Numbered from the stretch's first letter, positions 55,039 to 63,942 are shown. The stretch is DNA of 64,000 nucleotides from DGNJ01 sp002388905 (GCA_036843405.1 DAITSJ010000012.1:32799-96798), one strand, 5' to 3'. The notes: generated by a model from the sequence alone, not told the origin. Program-made: numbers and translations.

Positions 55039-55580
55039 GTTGACCTCTTCAATCTGGTTTTAAGTAAGAAGGGGAGCTTTTGGGGTTGAAGAAAATCCCT
55101 GCGCTCACCAATTCAGCCGCGAAGCGAGCGTGTAATAAGACTTATACGGTGATCGAGAGATTCTTGGGGTGCAGCCTGGAACGTCTAAGCCGGGGGGGTA
55201 TCTTGCTTCCTCGGTCCTGAGTTTAAGTTACTGGGGTCGTACCCAGATGAAGCAGTCCTCAAAAACCTGAGGACAAGTAACTTATCGGCGTTGTATCGCT
55301 GAATATCGCTCTCCAGGCAGAGTTAGGATATCGGTTGCCAGATCTTTGAATGAGTCGTGCCGGCAATAGGGGGGAGGTTGGGTCATCGGTTGTGTATCGG
55401 TATAGACGAAACAGTGGTCTATATATCGGGGAAAAGGTTTGTAGGCGATAATTATTGTGAGCAGGGGTGGGAAAGGTGGGAGTGCTGTGAAAACCGGGAA
55501 AACCGGGAGAGCCGACATTCATAGTGTGGTTTTCCCGGTTTTCCCGTTTTCCCGTTTTCCCGTTTTCCCAGGGGAGGGTG
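55039..55580. other. non-coding stretch of the island with iteron-like array
   Basis: No convincing gene is seen here. The short frames at 55259-55522 have low-complexity translation. The right half holds the inverted GGTTTTCCC-type repeats described separately and is next to the RepA-like ATPase gene, so it is a candidate origin region. Confidence 0.45.
55490..55569. repeat. iteron-like inverted and tandem repeats
   Basis: The right arm has two 9-base units GGTTTTCCC (55528-55536, 55537-55545) and three 8-base units GTTTTCCC (55546-55569). The left arm has the complement GGGAAAACC (55498-55506), flanked by partial units on both sides. It lies 12 bases beyond the stop of the RepA-like ATPase gene. 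The design resembles iterons of a plasmid or island origin. Confidence 0.7.
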
Positions 55581-57044
55581 TCACTGGATTAGCGTGTACC
55601 GCCAGGAATTGTTACTACCCTTGACTTTTGTCCAGAGTTGCTCATCACCACTGTCGTACCTCTCGAGTACTGCCAGGGTCGTACGCTTCCCGATTTCCTT
55701 TTCCTGGCACATCTTGATGATGTCCTTCTGTGTCTCGGCCCCGGACCTAATGGCCTCACGAATTCCTTTGATGCCTTCGGCGTCGGCTTCCCGTCGAAGC
55801 TTCTTACGGAGGTCCACGTAATCGGTGAGAGACACTTCGCGGTTGGGCGATATCTGAAACGTAATGGGGTCGATCGGGCCTCGTTTCTTATCGGGGAGTG
55901 TTGACACGGTCTTGCTGCCATCACTGTTGGATTCAGGGATCAGGAAGATTAACTCATCGGTATCGTTACGGATGTCGCCGACGCCTTCAAAGATCGGTAG
56001 GCCGTCCTTGTCCTTATGTTTGTTGGTGTGGGCGAGCAAGACAAATGTCGCGCCTCTGTTGCATAGTCGACGCAGAACCCTGAAGAGACCTTTAACCGAG
56101 GTTTTGTTCATAGGGTCACAAAATTGCTTGAGGGTGTCGAGTATGTAGACCTGGTGGGTAAGGTCAGGGCTGGCTTCCAGCTCCTCAAAGAACGCCTTTG
56201 CTGTGGTTTGAAGTACATCAAAATTTATGAACCGGAAACCATGCTCATCAGCGTACTTCTGGTACTCGGCGGTATCGCTGCCGGAACAATCGACATTGAT
56301 GTAGCTCACATCGACTCTCTCGCTAATCTGGCTCGACACCCAGTTGAGGATGGTGGTCTTGCCCGCATTCGGCGCCGCGCAGATAACGCCGATATGTTGG
56401 CTAATGATAAGGTTGTCGAAGATTGCCCACTGCTTATCGATGTCTTTCACGTGTTCCTGTTTGACAGCAAAGCCTTCTCCGACCTGGGATGCATGAAGCC
56501 GACTCTGGATATAGTTTTTAACCGACTCGATTCCCTCGGCATCGACGAACTCCTTCCAGGTCGTATAGGCGACGCGAGGATACAGCGATTTGGCGCCAAG
56601 CAATTGCTTAGAGACCGCGATAATGGCCTCGTGCTCACGGATGCCGAGAATAGCGTAGTCGTGATCGGGGAAGCCACTGTCTAAGACCTTGATCACGTCC
56701 TGTATCTGCTCTGGCTTCAGAGGCGTAATAGTGGCGCTGTTCTCGAGTTCCTTCCTGTGGACCGCTATGGCATCGTTGAGACAGGTAGTGACGAATACCT
56801 TGTCGCCATCACCCAGCTTTGCGTAGAGGCTGTTGGCGGGCAGTGCATCGAGGTGGTCGGAAGTGTGGTCAGCAGGCAGAATGGCCACCTCCTGGTGAGC
56901 GGCATTGAAAATACGAATCGGATCTTTTGGCGGCGCGCCGGTGTCGTTCACTAACTGAGAGCTTACGCTGCCGCTGTTGGTCCCGGCTGTATCTTGAGCG
57001 ATGTCATGACTGTAAGTAGTGGAGGAATTTCTTGGTTCTAGCAT
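55581..57044 (-). CDS. RepA-like / RecA-fold ATPase
   Basis: A 487-residue protein with a RecA-like ATPase core: Walker A APNAGKTT at 224-231, Walker B VYILDTLKQF near 300, and LLAHTNKHKDKDG after it. This is as in hexameric RepA helicases of broad-host plasmids and the AAA_25 family. The C-terminal part looks like a winged-helix (DIIKMCQEKEIGKRTTLAVL). It probably opens or replicates the excised island. ATG 57044 has AAGGA nine bases upstream; the TTG three codons earlier overlaps that site. Confidence 0.75.
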   Translation of the reverse strand: MLEPRNSSTTYSHDIAQDTAGTNSGSVSSQLVNDTGAPPKDPIRIFNAAHQEVAILPADHTSDHLDALPANSLYAKLGDGDKVFVTTCLNDAIAVHRKELENSATITPLKPEQIQDVIKVLDSGFPDHDYAILGIREHEAIIAVSKQLLGAKSLYPRVAYTTWKEFVDAEGIESVKNYIQSRLHASQVGEGFAVKQEHVKDIDKQWAIFDNLIISQHIGVICAAPNAGKTTILNWVSSQISERVDVSYINVDCSGSDTAEYQKYADEHGFRFINFDVLQTTAKAFFEELEASPDLTHQVYILDTLKQFCDPMNKTSVKGLFRVLRRLCNRGATFVLLAHTNKHKDKDGLPIFEGVGDIRNDTDELIFLIPESNSDGSKTVSTLPDKKRGPIDPITFQISPNREVSLTDYVDLRKKLRREADAEGIKGIREAIRSGAETQKDIIKMCQEKEIGKRTTLAVLERYDSGDEQLWTKVKGSNNSWRYTLIQ

Positions 57045-57126
57045 CGTAATCAATCCTTACTATCGAATGCCCCTTCCACAGGGGCTTTTTGTATTTCGGG
57101 GTTTAGGGTGTCGGTATTTTTTATAA

Positions 57127-57372
57127 TTAATGCCGCGGGCCCTCTGAGAGCCATTGCGCGTAACCTGTGATACTGATGTAGCGTCGCTTACCCATCAGCA
57201 ATACGTGAGGGGCGAGGCCATTAGCATGGCGCTTGGTGAGCTGCCACCGAATGGTTTTCTCGGGGATGTGGGGGAAGAGTTCACAGAACCTGGGGACAGG
57301 TACCCAGTCATTAATCGAAGCTGTTGCCTCGGTGACGGAGGTGTCGTGTGAGTGAGTGGTCGTATTGTTCAT
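57127..57372 (-). CDS. small helix-turn-helix protein, excisionase/AlpA-like
   Basis: An 81-residue protein with a winged helix-turn-helix-like region (WVPVPRFCELFPHIPEKTIR, then GKRRYISITGYAQWL), as in AlpA or excisionase-type factors that regulate integrase or replication genes. It lies between the ATPase and integrase genes, which fits this role. The fold call is by pattern, not by database search. Confidence 0.6.
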   Translation of the reverse strand: MNNTTTHSHDTSVTEATASINDWVPVPRFCELFPHIPEKTIRWQLTKRHANGLAPHVLLMGKRRYISITGYAQWLSEGPRH

Positions 57373-57470
57373 GTCATAGTTTCCTTTAATCAGCTTGGTT
57401 TTGGTTGGCGGAAGCTATGTTAGGTAGGCGGTGGGTGGAAAATCTCTCCTAAAAAATAGGGTATTTTATT

Positions 57471-57938
57471 TTATGGATCGTGGTTGTATTCGTCGGCTAG
57501 CAAATGTGTACGGATCCACTTTTCGTCGGCGAGAAACTCCCGGTATTTTTGATAGTAATTTTCAACGGTCGCTTCCGATACGCGGTATTTCCGGGCCAGG
57601 GCAGTGATGGCGCCTTCTTTACCTATGGGTGACTTGTGGATCCCGAGCTCGGATCTCTGAACCAGGCTTCCGATCAGAAGCTGCATTTCCTCGCTGTGTC
57701 GCGGCGCCCTCCCTCTGCCTCGTTTGATACCGAATACTTGATCGGGTTTTTGCCCTTTAAGAAGCTGTTGAAGCCCATTAGCGAGCCAGAGTGCCCATTC
57801 CCTGGGCAGTTCACCACCGGAGCTAAGATGCTCTGCTGAGAACGCAATAATTGTCCTGGCCGCTTCAGTGTCACCAGCGTCAGCGCGCTCGACGAGGCTT
57901 TCATCAAGCCTCGATAAAGGGTTTTCTTTACGGGCCAT
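57471..57938 (-). CDS. hypothetical island protein with C-terminal HTH-like segment
   Basis: A 155-residue protein that overlaps the end of the integrase gene by 11 bases. The C-terminal part (ALARKYRVSEATVENYYQKY) looks like a helix-turn-helix. The family is not recognised. Its tight overlap suggests co-expression with the integrase. Confidence 0.6.
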   Translation of the reverse strand: MARKENPLSRLDESLVERADAGDTEAARTIIAFSAEHLSSGGELPREWALWLANGLQQLLKGQKPDQVFGIKRGRGRAPRHSEEMQLLIGSLVQRSELGIHKSPIGKEGAITALARKYRVSEATVENYYQKYREFLADEKWIRTHLLADEYNHDP

Positions 57939-59007
57939 GTATCTGTTCCCAGACTTCTTCCGCCATTTTTGAGGTATGGTGGTGCGCTAAATGGGCGTAT
58001 CGCATGGTGGTGCTGCTCTGCTTGTGTCCGAGCAGGGTGCCGGTCTCAAAGAGGGTACGGTTAGAAGCCACCATGTTTGACGCAGCCGTATGGCGGAGAT
58101 CATGGAAGCGCAGGTTCTTCAGCTTGGCTTGTTTCAGGGCATTAGCCCAGGCCTTCTTAAAGTCGAAGGGTGCATCGGGATTGATCGTAGACGGGAAGAG
58201 CAAATGATCACTGTTCTCCCGAAACCGCATAAGCTCCTCGACAACCGGGGACAGGAGGGGAAGCAGTCGAGAAGCCTTGTTCTTCGTGGTTCTCAATATG
58301 GCTGTTTTTTGAGAAAAATCAATATCATGCCATGTCAGTTTCAGGAGCTCTCCCCGCCTGGCGCCAGTCGTCAGAGCCATTAAAACCAATAGATAAAGCC
58401 TGTCCCAGTGCGAGTCGCGGGCGGCCGAGAGGAGACTCTTCTGTTCTCCTGGTGAGAGGAACCGGTTTTTGGCGGGGTTTTCAGAGAAGCTGGAGACGAA
58501 CTCGCTCCGGACGGGGTTTGGAAACTTCAACCTTTTGTAGTGAGGGTGGCGGTTGAAGGCGATAAAGAGGCTCGAGAGATTACTCTTGTAGCGATTCACG
58601 GTTGAGCCGGTCTTGGTCTCCGCCAGTTCCAGGAGCACTTCGTCCACATCTTCTGGTTGTACATCCGTTACCAGCTTGTTGTGGAAGCGCTTCTTCCAGA
58701 ATCTGATACGACCTTCCGCTGACTTGTCAGCCATATGGTTCTTGGCTAAAAAATCATCAGCCCATTCCGCGAATTCCGGAATGACGCACCTGATAACGCC
58801 TTTGTGGGTTTCAATTTGGACCGCCTGCCGGAGGCTGAGGTCGTCCCCATACGCGAGTTTCCGGGCCAGAGCTGTGTCGGCTTCGACGGCCTGCGCCCAT
58901 TGCTTGGCTTTGGTCTTGGTGGGGAAGGTGCCGTATAGCGGCTTGAGATTTTTAAGGCGCACGATCGCTTGGAACTTGCCGCTTGGCAACTTTCGGATTG
59001 TCGGCAT
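57928..59007 (-). CDS. int: tyrosine recombinase / integrase
   Basis: A 359-residue site-specific integrase. The N-terminal arm-binding part and core-binding SAM-like domain precede a catalytic domain with R217 (TGARRGEL), H302-x-x-R305 (HDLRHTAASN), H328 (LLGHKQSS) and the nucleophile Y337 (TMRYAHL). It lies 138 bases from the tRNA-Asn 3' end, as expected for a tRNA-targeting island. GGAGA precedes its ATG. Confidence 0.95.
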   Translation of the reverse strand: MPTIRKLPSGKFQAIVRLKNLKPLYGTFPTKTKAKQWAQAVEADTALARKLAYGDDLSLRQAVQIETHKGVIRCVIPEFAEWADDFLAKNHMADKSAEGRIRFWKKRFHNKLVTDVQPEDVDEVLLELAETKTGSTVNRYKSNLSSLFIAFNRHPHYKRLKFPNPVRSEFVSSFSENPAKNRFLSPGEQKSLLSAARDSHWDRLYLLVLMALTTGARRGELLKLTWHDIDFSQKTAILRTTKNKASRLLPLLSPVVEELMRFRENSDHLLFPSTINPDAPFDFKKAWANALKQAKLKNLRFHDLRHTAASNMVASNRTLFETGTLLGHKQSSTTMRYAHLAHHHTSKMAEEVWEQIHGP

Positions 59008-59142
59008 GACATCTCTCCTTAGACACCCTGAAGTGCTGTGTGCTCAGAGTGTGCTCGTCAGTGGTTGATAGAGGTGCCAACCGAAAACCAAACTGACTTT
59101 GGAGAGAGAAAAGCGTTCCAACTCAGGGAGTTACAACGCTGT

Positions 59143-59192
59143 ATTTGGCTCCGCCTGCTGGGCTCGAACCAGCGACCCAATGATTAACAGTC
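59143..59192. repeat. right attachment site (inside intact tRNA-Asn)
   Basis: Fifty bases identical to 41455-41504. It includes the 3' half of tRNA-Asn and keeps the tRNA intact at this end. Confidence 0.92.
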
Positions 59193-59221
59193 ATTTGCTC
59201 TACCAACTGAGCTAAGGCGGA
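59146..59221 (-). tRNA. tRNA-Asn (GTT)
   Basis: A 76-base gene including encoded CCA. The cloverleaf is complete: 5' TCCGCCT pairs with 3' AGGCGGA, D-arm GCTCAGTTGGTAGAGC, anticodon stem with loop CTGTTAA (anticodon GTT), and T-arm with GGTTCGAGCC. It is the integration target of the island. Confidence 0.95.
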
Positions 59222-59241
59222 GTGGCGTAGAGGCCGCGTAT

Positions 59242-59268
59242 GTTATAGCCGGCTTCTGGGTCCGTCAA
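59242..59268 (-). promoter_or_regulatory. possible tRNA-Asn promoter
   Basis: On the minus strand, TTGACG (59263-59268) and TATAAC (59242-59247) are separated by 15 bases, about 20 bases before the tRNA. The spacing is a little short. Confidence 0.5.
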
Positions 59269-59430
59269 CCCCTCTATCTGAGCGCTGTCTTAGGGTCGAT
59301 AGCATCCCACCTCAGGCCTTCCAGGCAGAGGTTACAGGAGTATTCTGGGCAGGTTTTCGGACCGGCCGCGGACGCGACTTGATATAGCGCAAACGATTGA
59401 TTGGTCTGCCCTGTATTCGGCACTGCTCTA

Positions 59431-59458
59431 TTGAAAAGCGGACTCGTCGCCCTTAAAT
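59431..59458 (+). promoter_or_regulatory. probable sigma-32 promoter of clpB
   Basis: TTGAAA (59431-59436), 13 bases of spacer, then CCCTTAAAT (59450-59458) resemble the heat-shock consensus CTTGAAA-N13-17-CCCCATnT. They end 34 bases before the clpB start. No CIRCE element is seen. Confidence 0.55.
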
Positions 59459-59492
59459 AGTAACGCATACACGGGTTTTCCGAGGAATTCAA

Positions 59493-62069
59493 ATGCGAAT
59501 CGACCGATTTACCAACCAGTTGCAGACGGCGCTGGCCGATGCCCAGTCCCTGGCAGTGGGTCGGGACAACAACGCCATTGAGCCGGCGCACCTGCTGTCC
59601 GCGATGATCGATCAGCAGGGTGGGTCGGTGCGACCCATGCTCAGTCAGGCCGGTTTTGACATGGCCGGCCTGCAGCGCGCCCTGGGGGAAAAGTTAGACG
59701 CCTTGCCCCAGGTCCAGAACCCCACAGGCGAGGTCAATCTTTCCCAGAACCTGGGACGCCTGCTCAACCTGGCGGATAAACGCGCCCAGCAACAGGGCGA
59801 TGAATTTATCGCCACGGAGACGGTGCTCCTGGCCGCTTTTGACGACAGTGATACCGGCAAGCTGCTTGCCAGGTACGGTGATCGCGGCAAGCTCGAGGAG
59901 GTGGTCAAGCAGGTCCGGGGCGGGGAGGCCGTCAACGACCCGGAAGCGGAGGGCAGCCGCCAGGCCCTGGACAAATACACCATCGACCTCACCGAAAGGG
60001 CGGAATCCGGCAAGCTGGATCCGGTGATCGGGCGCGACGACGAGATTCGCCGGACGATCCAGGTTCTGCAGCGCCGCACCAAGAACAACCCGGTGCTGAT
60101 CGGGGAGCCGGGCGTGGGCAAGACCGCCATTGTCGAGGGCTTGGCCCAGCGCATTATCAATGGCGAGGTGCCCGAAGGCCTCAAGGACAAACGCGTACTC
60201 AGCCTGGATATGGGGGCCCTGCTTGCGGGTGCCAAATACCGGGGCGAGTTTGAGGAGCGCCTGAAGGCGGTTCTCAAGGAGTTGGGCAAGCAGGAAGGCC
60301 GTATCATTCTCTTTATCGATGAGCTGCATACCATGGTCGGCGCCGGCAAGGCCGAAGGTGCCATGGACGCCGGTAATATGCTCAAGCCCGCCCTGGCTCG
60401 CGGCGAACTGCATTGCGTGGGGGCGACTACGCTCGACGAGTACCGCCAGCATATCGAGAAGGATGCGGCCCTCGAACGCCGCTTCCAGAAGGTTCTGGTG
60501 GACGAGCCCACTGAAGAGGACACCATCGCGATTCTGCGGGGTCTCAAAGAGCGCTACGAAGTGCATCATGGGGTCGATATTACCGATTCGGCCATCGTTT
60601 CCGCCGCCAAGCTGTCCCAGCGCTATATCACGGATCGGCAATTACCCGACAAGGCCATCGATCTGGTTGACGAGGCGGCAAGCCGCATCCGCATGGAAAT
60701 CGATTCCAAGCCCGAGGAAATGGACCGCCTGGAGCGGCGCCTGATCCAGTTGAAGATGGAGCGCGAGGCGCTGCGCAAGGAAGAGGACGAAGCGTCGAAA
60801 AAGCGCCTGGAAAAACTGGAAGCGGATATCGACGAGATCGAGCGGGAATACGCCGATCTGGAGGAAATCTGGAAGGCGGAGAAATCCTCCCTGCAGGGCG
60901 AAACCCAGATCAAGAGCGATCTGGAGCAGGCCAAACTCGAGCTGGATGCCGCTCGCCGTGCCGGTGACCTGACCCGGATGTCGGAAATCCAGTACGGTGT
61001 CATTCCCGAGCTCGAAAAGAAACTTGCAGTTGCGGCCGAAGCGGAGGAAACCGAGCAGCCGGAGAAACGCCTGCTGCGCAACAAGGTCACCGAGGAGGAG
61101 ATCGCCGAGGTCGTTTCCAAGTGGACCGGCATCCCGGTCAGCAAGATGCTGGAAGGGGAGCGGGAAAAACTGCTGCGCATGGAGGATTCGCTGCACCAGC
61201 GCGTTATCGGCCAGGGCGAGGCTGTAGAAGCCGTGGCCAACGCCGTCCGACGGTCCCGCGCCGGTCTCTCGGATCCACACCGGCCCAATGGTTCCTTTTT
61301 GTTTCTCGGCCCCACCGGTGTGGGCAAGACCGAGTTATGCAAGGCGCTCGCCGAGTTTCTGTTCGACAGCGAGGAAGCCATGGTCCGCATCGATATGTCC
61401 GAGTTCATGGAGAAGCACTCCGTGGCCCGGCTCGTCGGTGCCCCTCCCGGGTATGTGGGGTACGAGGAGGGTGGCTACCTCACCGAGGCGGTGCGGCGGC
61501 GCCCCTATTCAGTCCTTCTCCTGGACGAGGTGGAAAAGGCACACCCCGATGTCTTTAATATCCTTCTCCAGGTGCTCGACGACGGTCGTTTAACCGATGG
61601 TCAGGGCCGCACGGTGGATTTCCGCAACACCGTCATCGTCATGACATCGAACCTGGGCTCCGATATCATCCAGAAGCTGGCCGGCGAGGAAAATTACGAC
61701 GCCATGAAATCCGCCGTTATGGAGGTGGTAGGCAGTCATTTCCGGCCCGAATTCATCAACCGGGTCGACGAGGTGGTGGTTTTCCACCCGCTGGCCAGGG
61801 ACCAGATCCGCGGTATCGCCGATATCCAGCTGGATTTGCTGCGCCGGCGCCTGGCAGAAAGGGACCTGGGCCTGGAACTGGAGGAGCCGGTCATGGAGAG
61901 GATTTGCGAGGCGGGTTTCGATCCCGTCTATGGTGCGCGGCCGCTGAAGCGGGCAATCCAGAACTATCTGGAAAACCCCCTGGCCCAGGAAGTGCTCGGC
62001 GGGCGGTTTGCTCCCGGCGACACAATCCATGCCAGGCTCGATGGCGAGAAGGTGTCTTTCTCAAGCTAG
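59493..62069 (+). CDS. clpB: ATP-dependent disaggregase ClpB
   Basis: An 858-residue Hsp100 chaperone with the N-terminal Clp repeats, the first AAA domain (GEPGVGKT near 204), the long middle coiled coil (about 410-525, rich in Glu, Leu and Arg) that marks ClpB, and the second AAA domain (GPTGVGKT near 605). It rescues aggregated proteins with DnaK. It begins immediately outside the island, and the tRNA lies between. Confidence 0.98.
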   Translation: MRIDRFTNQLQTALADAQSLAVGRDNNAIEPAHLLSAMIDQQGGSVRPMLSQAGFDMAGLQRALGEKLDALPQVQNPTGEVNLSQNLGRLLNLADKRAQQQGDEFIATETVLLAAFDDSDTGKLLARYGDRGKLEEVVKQVRGGEAVNDPEAEGSRQALDKYTIDLTERAESGKLDPVIGRDDEIRRTIQVLQRRTKNNPVLIGEPGVGKTAIVEGLAQRIINGEVPEGLKDKRVLSLDMGALLAGAKYRGEFEERLKAVLKELGKQEGRIILFIDELHTMVGAGKAEGAMDAGNMLKPALARGELHCVGATTLDEYRQHIEKDAALERRFQKVLVDEPTEEDTIAILRGLKERYEVHHGVDITDSAIVSAAKLSQRYITDRQLPDKAIDLVDEAASRIRMEIDSKPEEMDRLERRLIQLKMEREALRKEEDEASKKRLEKLEADIDEIEREYADLEEIWKAEKSSLQGETQIKSDLEQAKLELDAARRAGDLTRMSEIQYGVIPELEKKLAVAAEAEETEQPEKRLLRNKVTEEEIAEVVSKWTGIPVSKMLEGEREKLLRMEDSLHQRVIGQGEAVEAVANAVRRSRAGLSDPHRPNGSFLFLGPTGVGKTELCKALAEFLFDSEEAMVRIDMSEFMEKHSVARLVGAPPGYVGYEEGGYLTEAVRRRPYSVLLLDEVEKAHPDVFNILLQVLDDGRLTDGQGRTVDFRNTVIVMTSNLGSDIIQKLAGEENYDAMKSAVMEVVGSHFRPEFINRVDEVVVFHPLARDQIRGIADIQLDLLRRRLAERDLGLELEEPVMERICEAGFDPVYGARPLKRAIQNYLENPLAQEVLGGRFAPGDTIHARLDGEKVSFSS

Positions 62070-62084
62070 CCGAGCAATCGGTAC

Positions 62085-62115
62085 AAAAAAGCCCCGATGC
62101 AGTCGGGGCTTTTTT
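62085..62115. terminator. bidirectional terminator between clpB and dodecin
   Basis: AAAAAAGCCCCGA and TCGGGGCTTTTTT pair perfectly around a 5-base loop. A- and T-runs on both sides let it serve clpB (plus) and the dodecin gene (minus). Confidence 0.9.
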
Positions 62116-62160
62116 ATGGATACACCTGCCCTCGGCGCTACCTCGGGCTTGGGTGGGTTG

Positions 62161-62367
62161 CTAATCCAGGGTAAAACCGATTTTCATCGTTACCTGATAG
62201 TGGTCGATCTTGTTGTCAATCAGATGACCGCGGACGTCGGTCACTTCGAACCAGCGCATGTTATGCAACGTTTTCGAGGCCTTGGCAATAGCCCTTTCTA
62301 TGGCATCTTCCATGCTTTTTTCGGAGGAACCTGTTATTTCCAGGGATTTGTAGATGTGGTCGGACAT
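62161..62367 (-). CDS. dodecin family flavin-binding protein
   Basis: A 68-residue protein (MSDHIYKSLEITGSS start) with the dodecin pattern AIxxAIAKASKTLxNMRWFEV. Dodecins form 12-mers that store flavin or coenzyme A. AAGGAG lies at correct distance before the ATG at 62367. The longer open frame upstream is not supported. Confidence 0.92.
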   Translation of the reverse strand: MSDHIYKSLEITGSSEKSMEDAIERAIAKASKTLHNMRWFEVTDVRGHLIDNKIDHYQVTMKIGFTLD

Positions 62368-62664
62368 AATTGCGACTCCTTGTTTGTTGTCAGTTCGCGA
62401 ATCGGGTGAATGAATTTTTCGCTCTCGGTACAGCTTATCGGCTGTGTCCCGATATTTGCAGACCCGCATTACGGATCCATGTTTTTCTTCCTTATCGGGA
62501 GTATAGTGAAGAAATGCGGTTTTATCCGCCGAGCGGGCTTTCCATGAACGATTTTTTATCCGTGGACGTTCTGTTGTGTTCACACCGGCGGCATTGACCT
62601 GCTCTGCGCTTAAGCTTGATAACATGCCCGCTGTGCCGAAAAAAGCGTCAAAGGACAGGAAAAT

Positions 62665-63459
62665 ATGTGGCTTCGTACCATTTGCCAACTGCGTTTCGAT
62701 ATCCAGGTTGCCACGCCTTTTGTATTTATGTTGCGACCTCGTAGCGGCGCCCAGCAATGGGTGGCCAGGGAGGAATACCATCTCAGCCAGGGCATCTATC
62801 CCCAGGAATATACCGATGGCTACGGCAATCTTTGTCAGCGCCTGGTTGCCTCTCCGGGGAGTTTTGAAGTAAGTACCCGGGCCGAGGTGATGACTGCCGA
62901 TACCCTGGACCGGGCGCACGGCACGCCCTTTACGCTGATCCAGGATCTCCCGGAGCAGGTGCTTGTCTACCTGTTGCCCAGCCGTTACTGCGAATCCGAC
63001 CGCTTCAACGCCCTGGCAATGGATATCGTTGCCGGTTTAATCCCCGGCTATGACCAGGTGGCGGCGATAGTCGACTGGGTTCACCAGAATATTGACTACA
63101 CGCCCGGTTCCAGCGTGGAGCCGCTCTCGGCCAGCGAGGTCAGGCACAATGGCCACGGGGTATGCCGGGACCTGGCCCACATGGGAATTGCCCTGTGCCG
63201 CAGTCTGAGTATTCCCGCCAGGATGGTGGTGGGCTATCGCTATGCACTGGAACCTATGGATATGCATGCCTGGTTCGAAGCCTATGTAGGCGATCGCTGG
63301 TACACCTTCGATCCCACCCAGTCTTCCCTTGAAGGCGGTTACGTTGCAGTGGCCTACGGCCGTGACGCCGCCGATGTGGCGCTCTATACGCTGTTCGGAC
63401 CGGTGGTCTTTGCCAGCATGCAGTATGTGGATGTGGAATTGTTGCGCGGGCGTTTTTGA
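62665..63459 (+). CDS. transglutaminase-like cysteine peptidase family protein
   Basis: A 264-residue cytoplasmic protein with the transglutaminase-like triad: C167 (GHGVCRDLAHMG), H201 (DMHAWFEAYVG) and D216 (YTFDPTQ). An N-terminal beta-sandwich domain (about 1-100) precedes it, as in many bacterial members. It may cleave or cross-link peptides or act on small amides; the substrate is not known. GGACAGGAAA is the ribosome site. Confidence 0.88.
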   Translation: MWLRTICQLRFDIQVATPFVFMLRPRSGAQQWVAREEYHLSQGIYPQEYTDGYGNLCQRLVASPGSFEVSTRAEVMTADTLDRAHGTPFTLIQDLPEQVLVYLLPSRYCESDRFNALAMDIVAGLIPGYDQVAAIVDWVHQNIDYTPGSSVEPLSASEVRHNGHGVCRDLAHMGIALCRSLSIPARMVVGYRYALEPMDMHAWFEAYVGDRWYTFDPTQSSLEGGYVAVAYGRDAADVALYTLFGPVVFASMQYVDVELLRGRF

Positions 63460-63772
63460 AGGATGCCGTGCCCGGGGATCAACCGTCCGGGAAACGGGGT
63501 GGCGTTATAGTCTGGAAGTGTGTTGAATCCCGGGGCGTTGTCTCCGGCGTCATGGCCATAAACAACCCCGACCTGATGGCCGGGGTTGTTTATGGCGCAC
63601 TCGGGAGGATTGACTCGGGCCACACCCCAGGGCGCCCTCTCTTGATGCTGCGCATCAATTCACCTTGTTCCCGGCCCTCGGGCTTCGCCCGCCTTCGCTT
63701 GCGCTGCGGCGCCCAAACGCCTGTCGGGCGTTTGTCGAACCCGGGGGAGGTTCTCACCTCCGTCGTGGACCA
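63460..63772. other. non-coding stretch with tRNA-Arg terminator relic
   Basis: No gene is seen. Bases 63564-63611 closely repeat 63779-63827: the terminator hairpin and the last 20 or so bases of tRNA-Arg. The hairpin of the first copy is perfect over 13 bases (63559-63593). It may be left from a second tRNA-Arg. A smaller hairpin, CAAACGCCtgtcGGGCGTTTG, lies near 63715. Confidence 0.6.
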
Positions 63773-63801
63773 TAAAAAAACCCCGACCTGATGGCCGGGG
63801 C
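63773..63801 (-). terminator. terminator of tRNA-Arg
   Basis: On the minus strand, GCCCCGGCCATCAGGTCGGGG forms a stem followed by seven T, starting 8 bases after the tRNA 3' end. Confidence 0.85.
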
Positions 63802-63808
63802 TGCCTTA

Positions 63809-63885
63809 TGGCGCACTCGGGAGGATTCGAACCTCCGACCGCTCGGTTCGTAGCCGAGTACTCTATCCAGCTGAGCTACGAGTGC
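63809..63885 (-). tRNA. tRNA-Arg (ACG)
   Basis: A 77-base gene with encoded CCA. The acceptor GCACTCG pairs with CGAGTGC, the D-arm is GCTCAGCTGGATAGAGTA, the anticodon loop CTACGAA gives anticodon ACG (read as inosine after editing), and the T-arm contains GGTTCGAATCC. It is almost identical to enteric tRNA-Arg(ACG). Confidence 0.97.
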
Positions 63886-63913
63886 GCGGGCCTCTCTTTT
63901 CGAGAAGGCCGGT

Positions 63914-63942
63914 ACTATATTGAAAGGGTAGCGGTCAGTCAA
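63914..63942 (-). promoter_or_regulatory. tRNA-Arg promoter
   Basis: On the minus strand, TTGACT (63937-63942) and TATAGT (63914-63919) are 17 bases apart, about 29 bases before the tRNA. The GC-rich bases after the -10 box match a stringently controlled stable-RNA promoter. Confidence 0.85.

Larger units (their letters stand above)
41455..59192. mobile_element. genomic island in tRNA-Asn
   Basis: A perfect 50-base direct repeat (41455-41504 and 59143-59192) bounds about 17.7 kb. The right copy is the 3' half of an intact tRNA-Asn, from three bases beyond CCA to past the anticodon. The left copy is an isolated fragment. A tyrosine integrase next to the tRNA, an HTH gene, a RepA-like ATPase, RadC and a zincin are usual mobile-element genes. 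The cargo is a type I restriction and nuclease/helicase operon. No conjugation or phage structural genes are seen, so it may be mobilised by a helper or be a decayed element. Confidence 0.88.

Noticed and set aside
55259..55522. Minus-strand frames of 78-87 codons
   Set aside because: Proline/threonine-rich translations from repeat DNA, two frames overlapping each other, no ribosome site.
55490..55569. CRISPR array
   Set aside because: Units are 8-9 bases in direct tandem without spacers.
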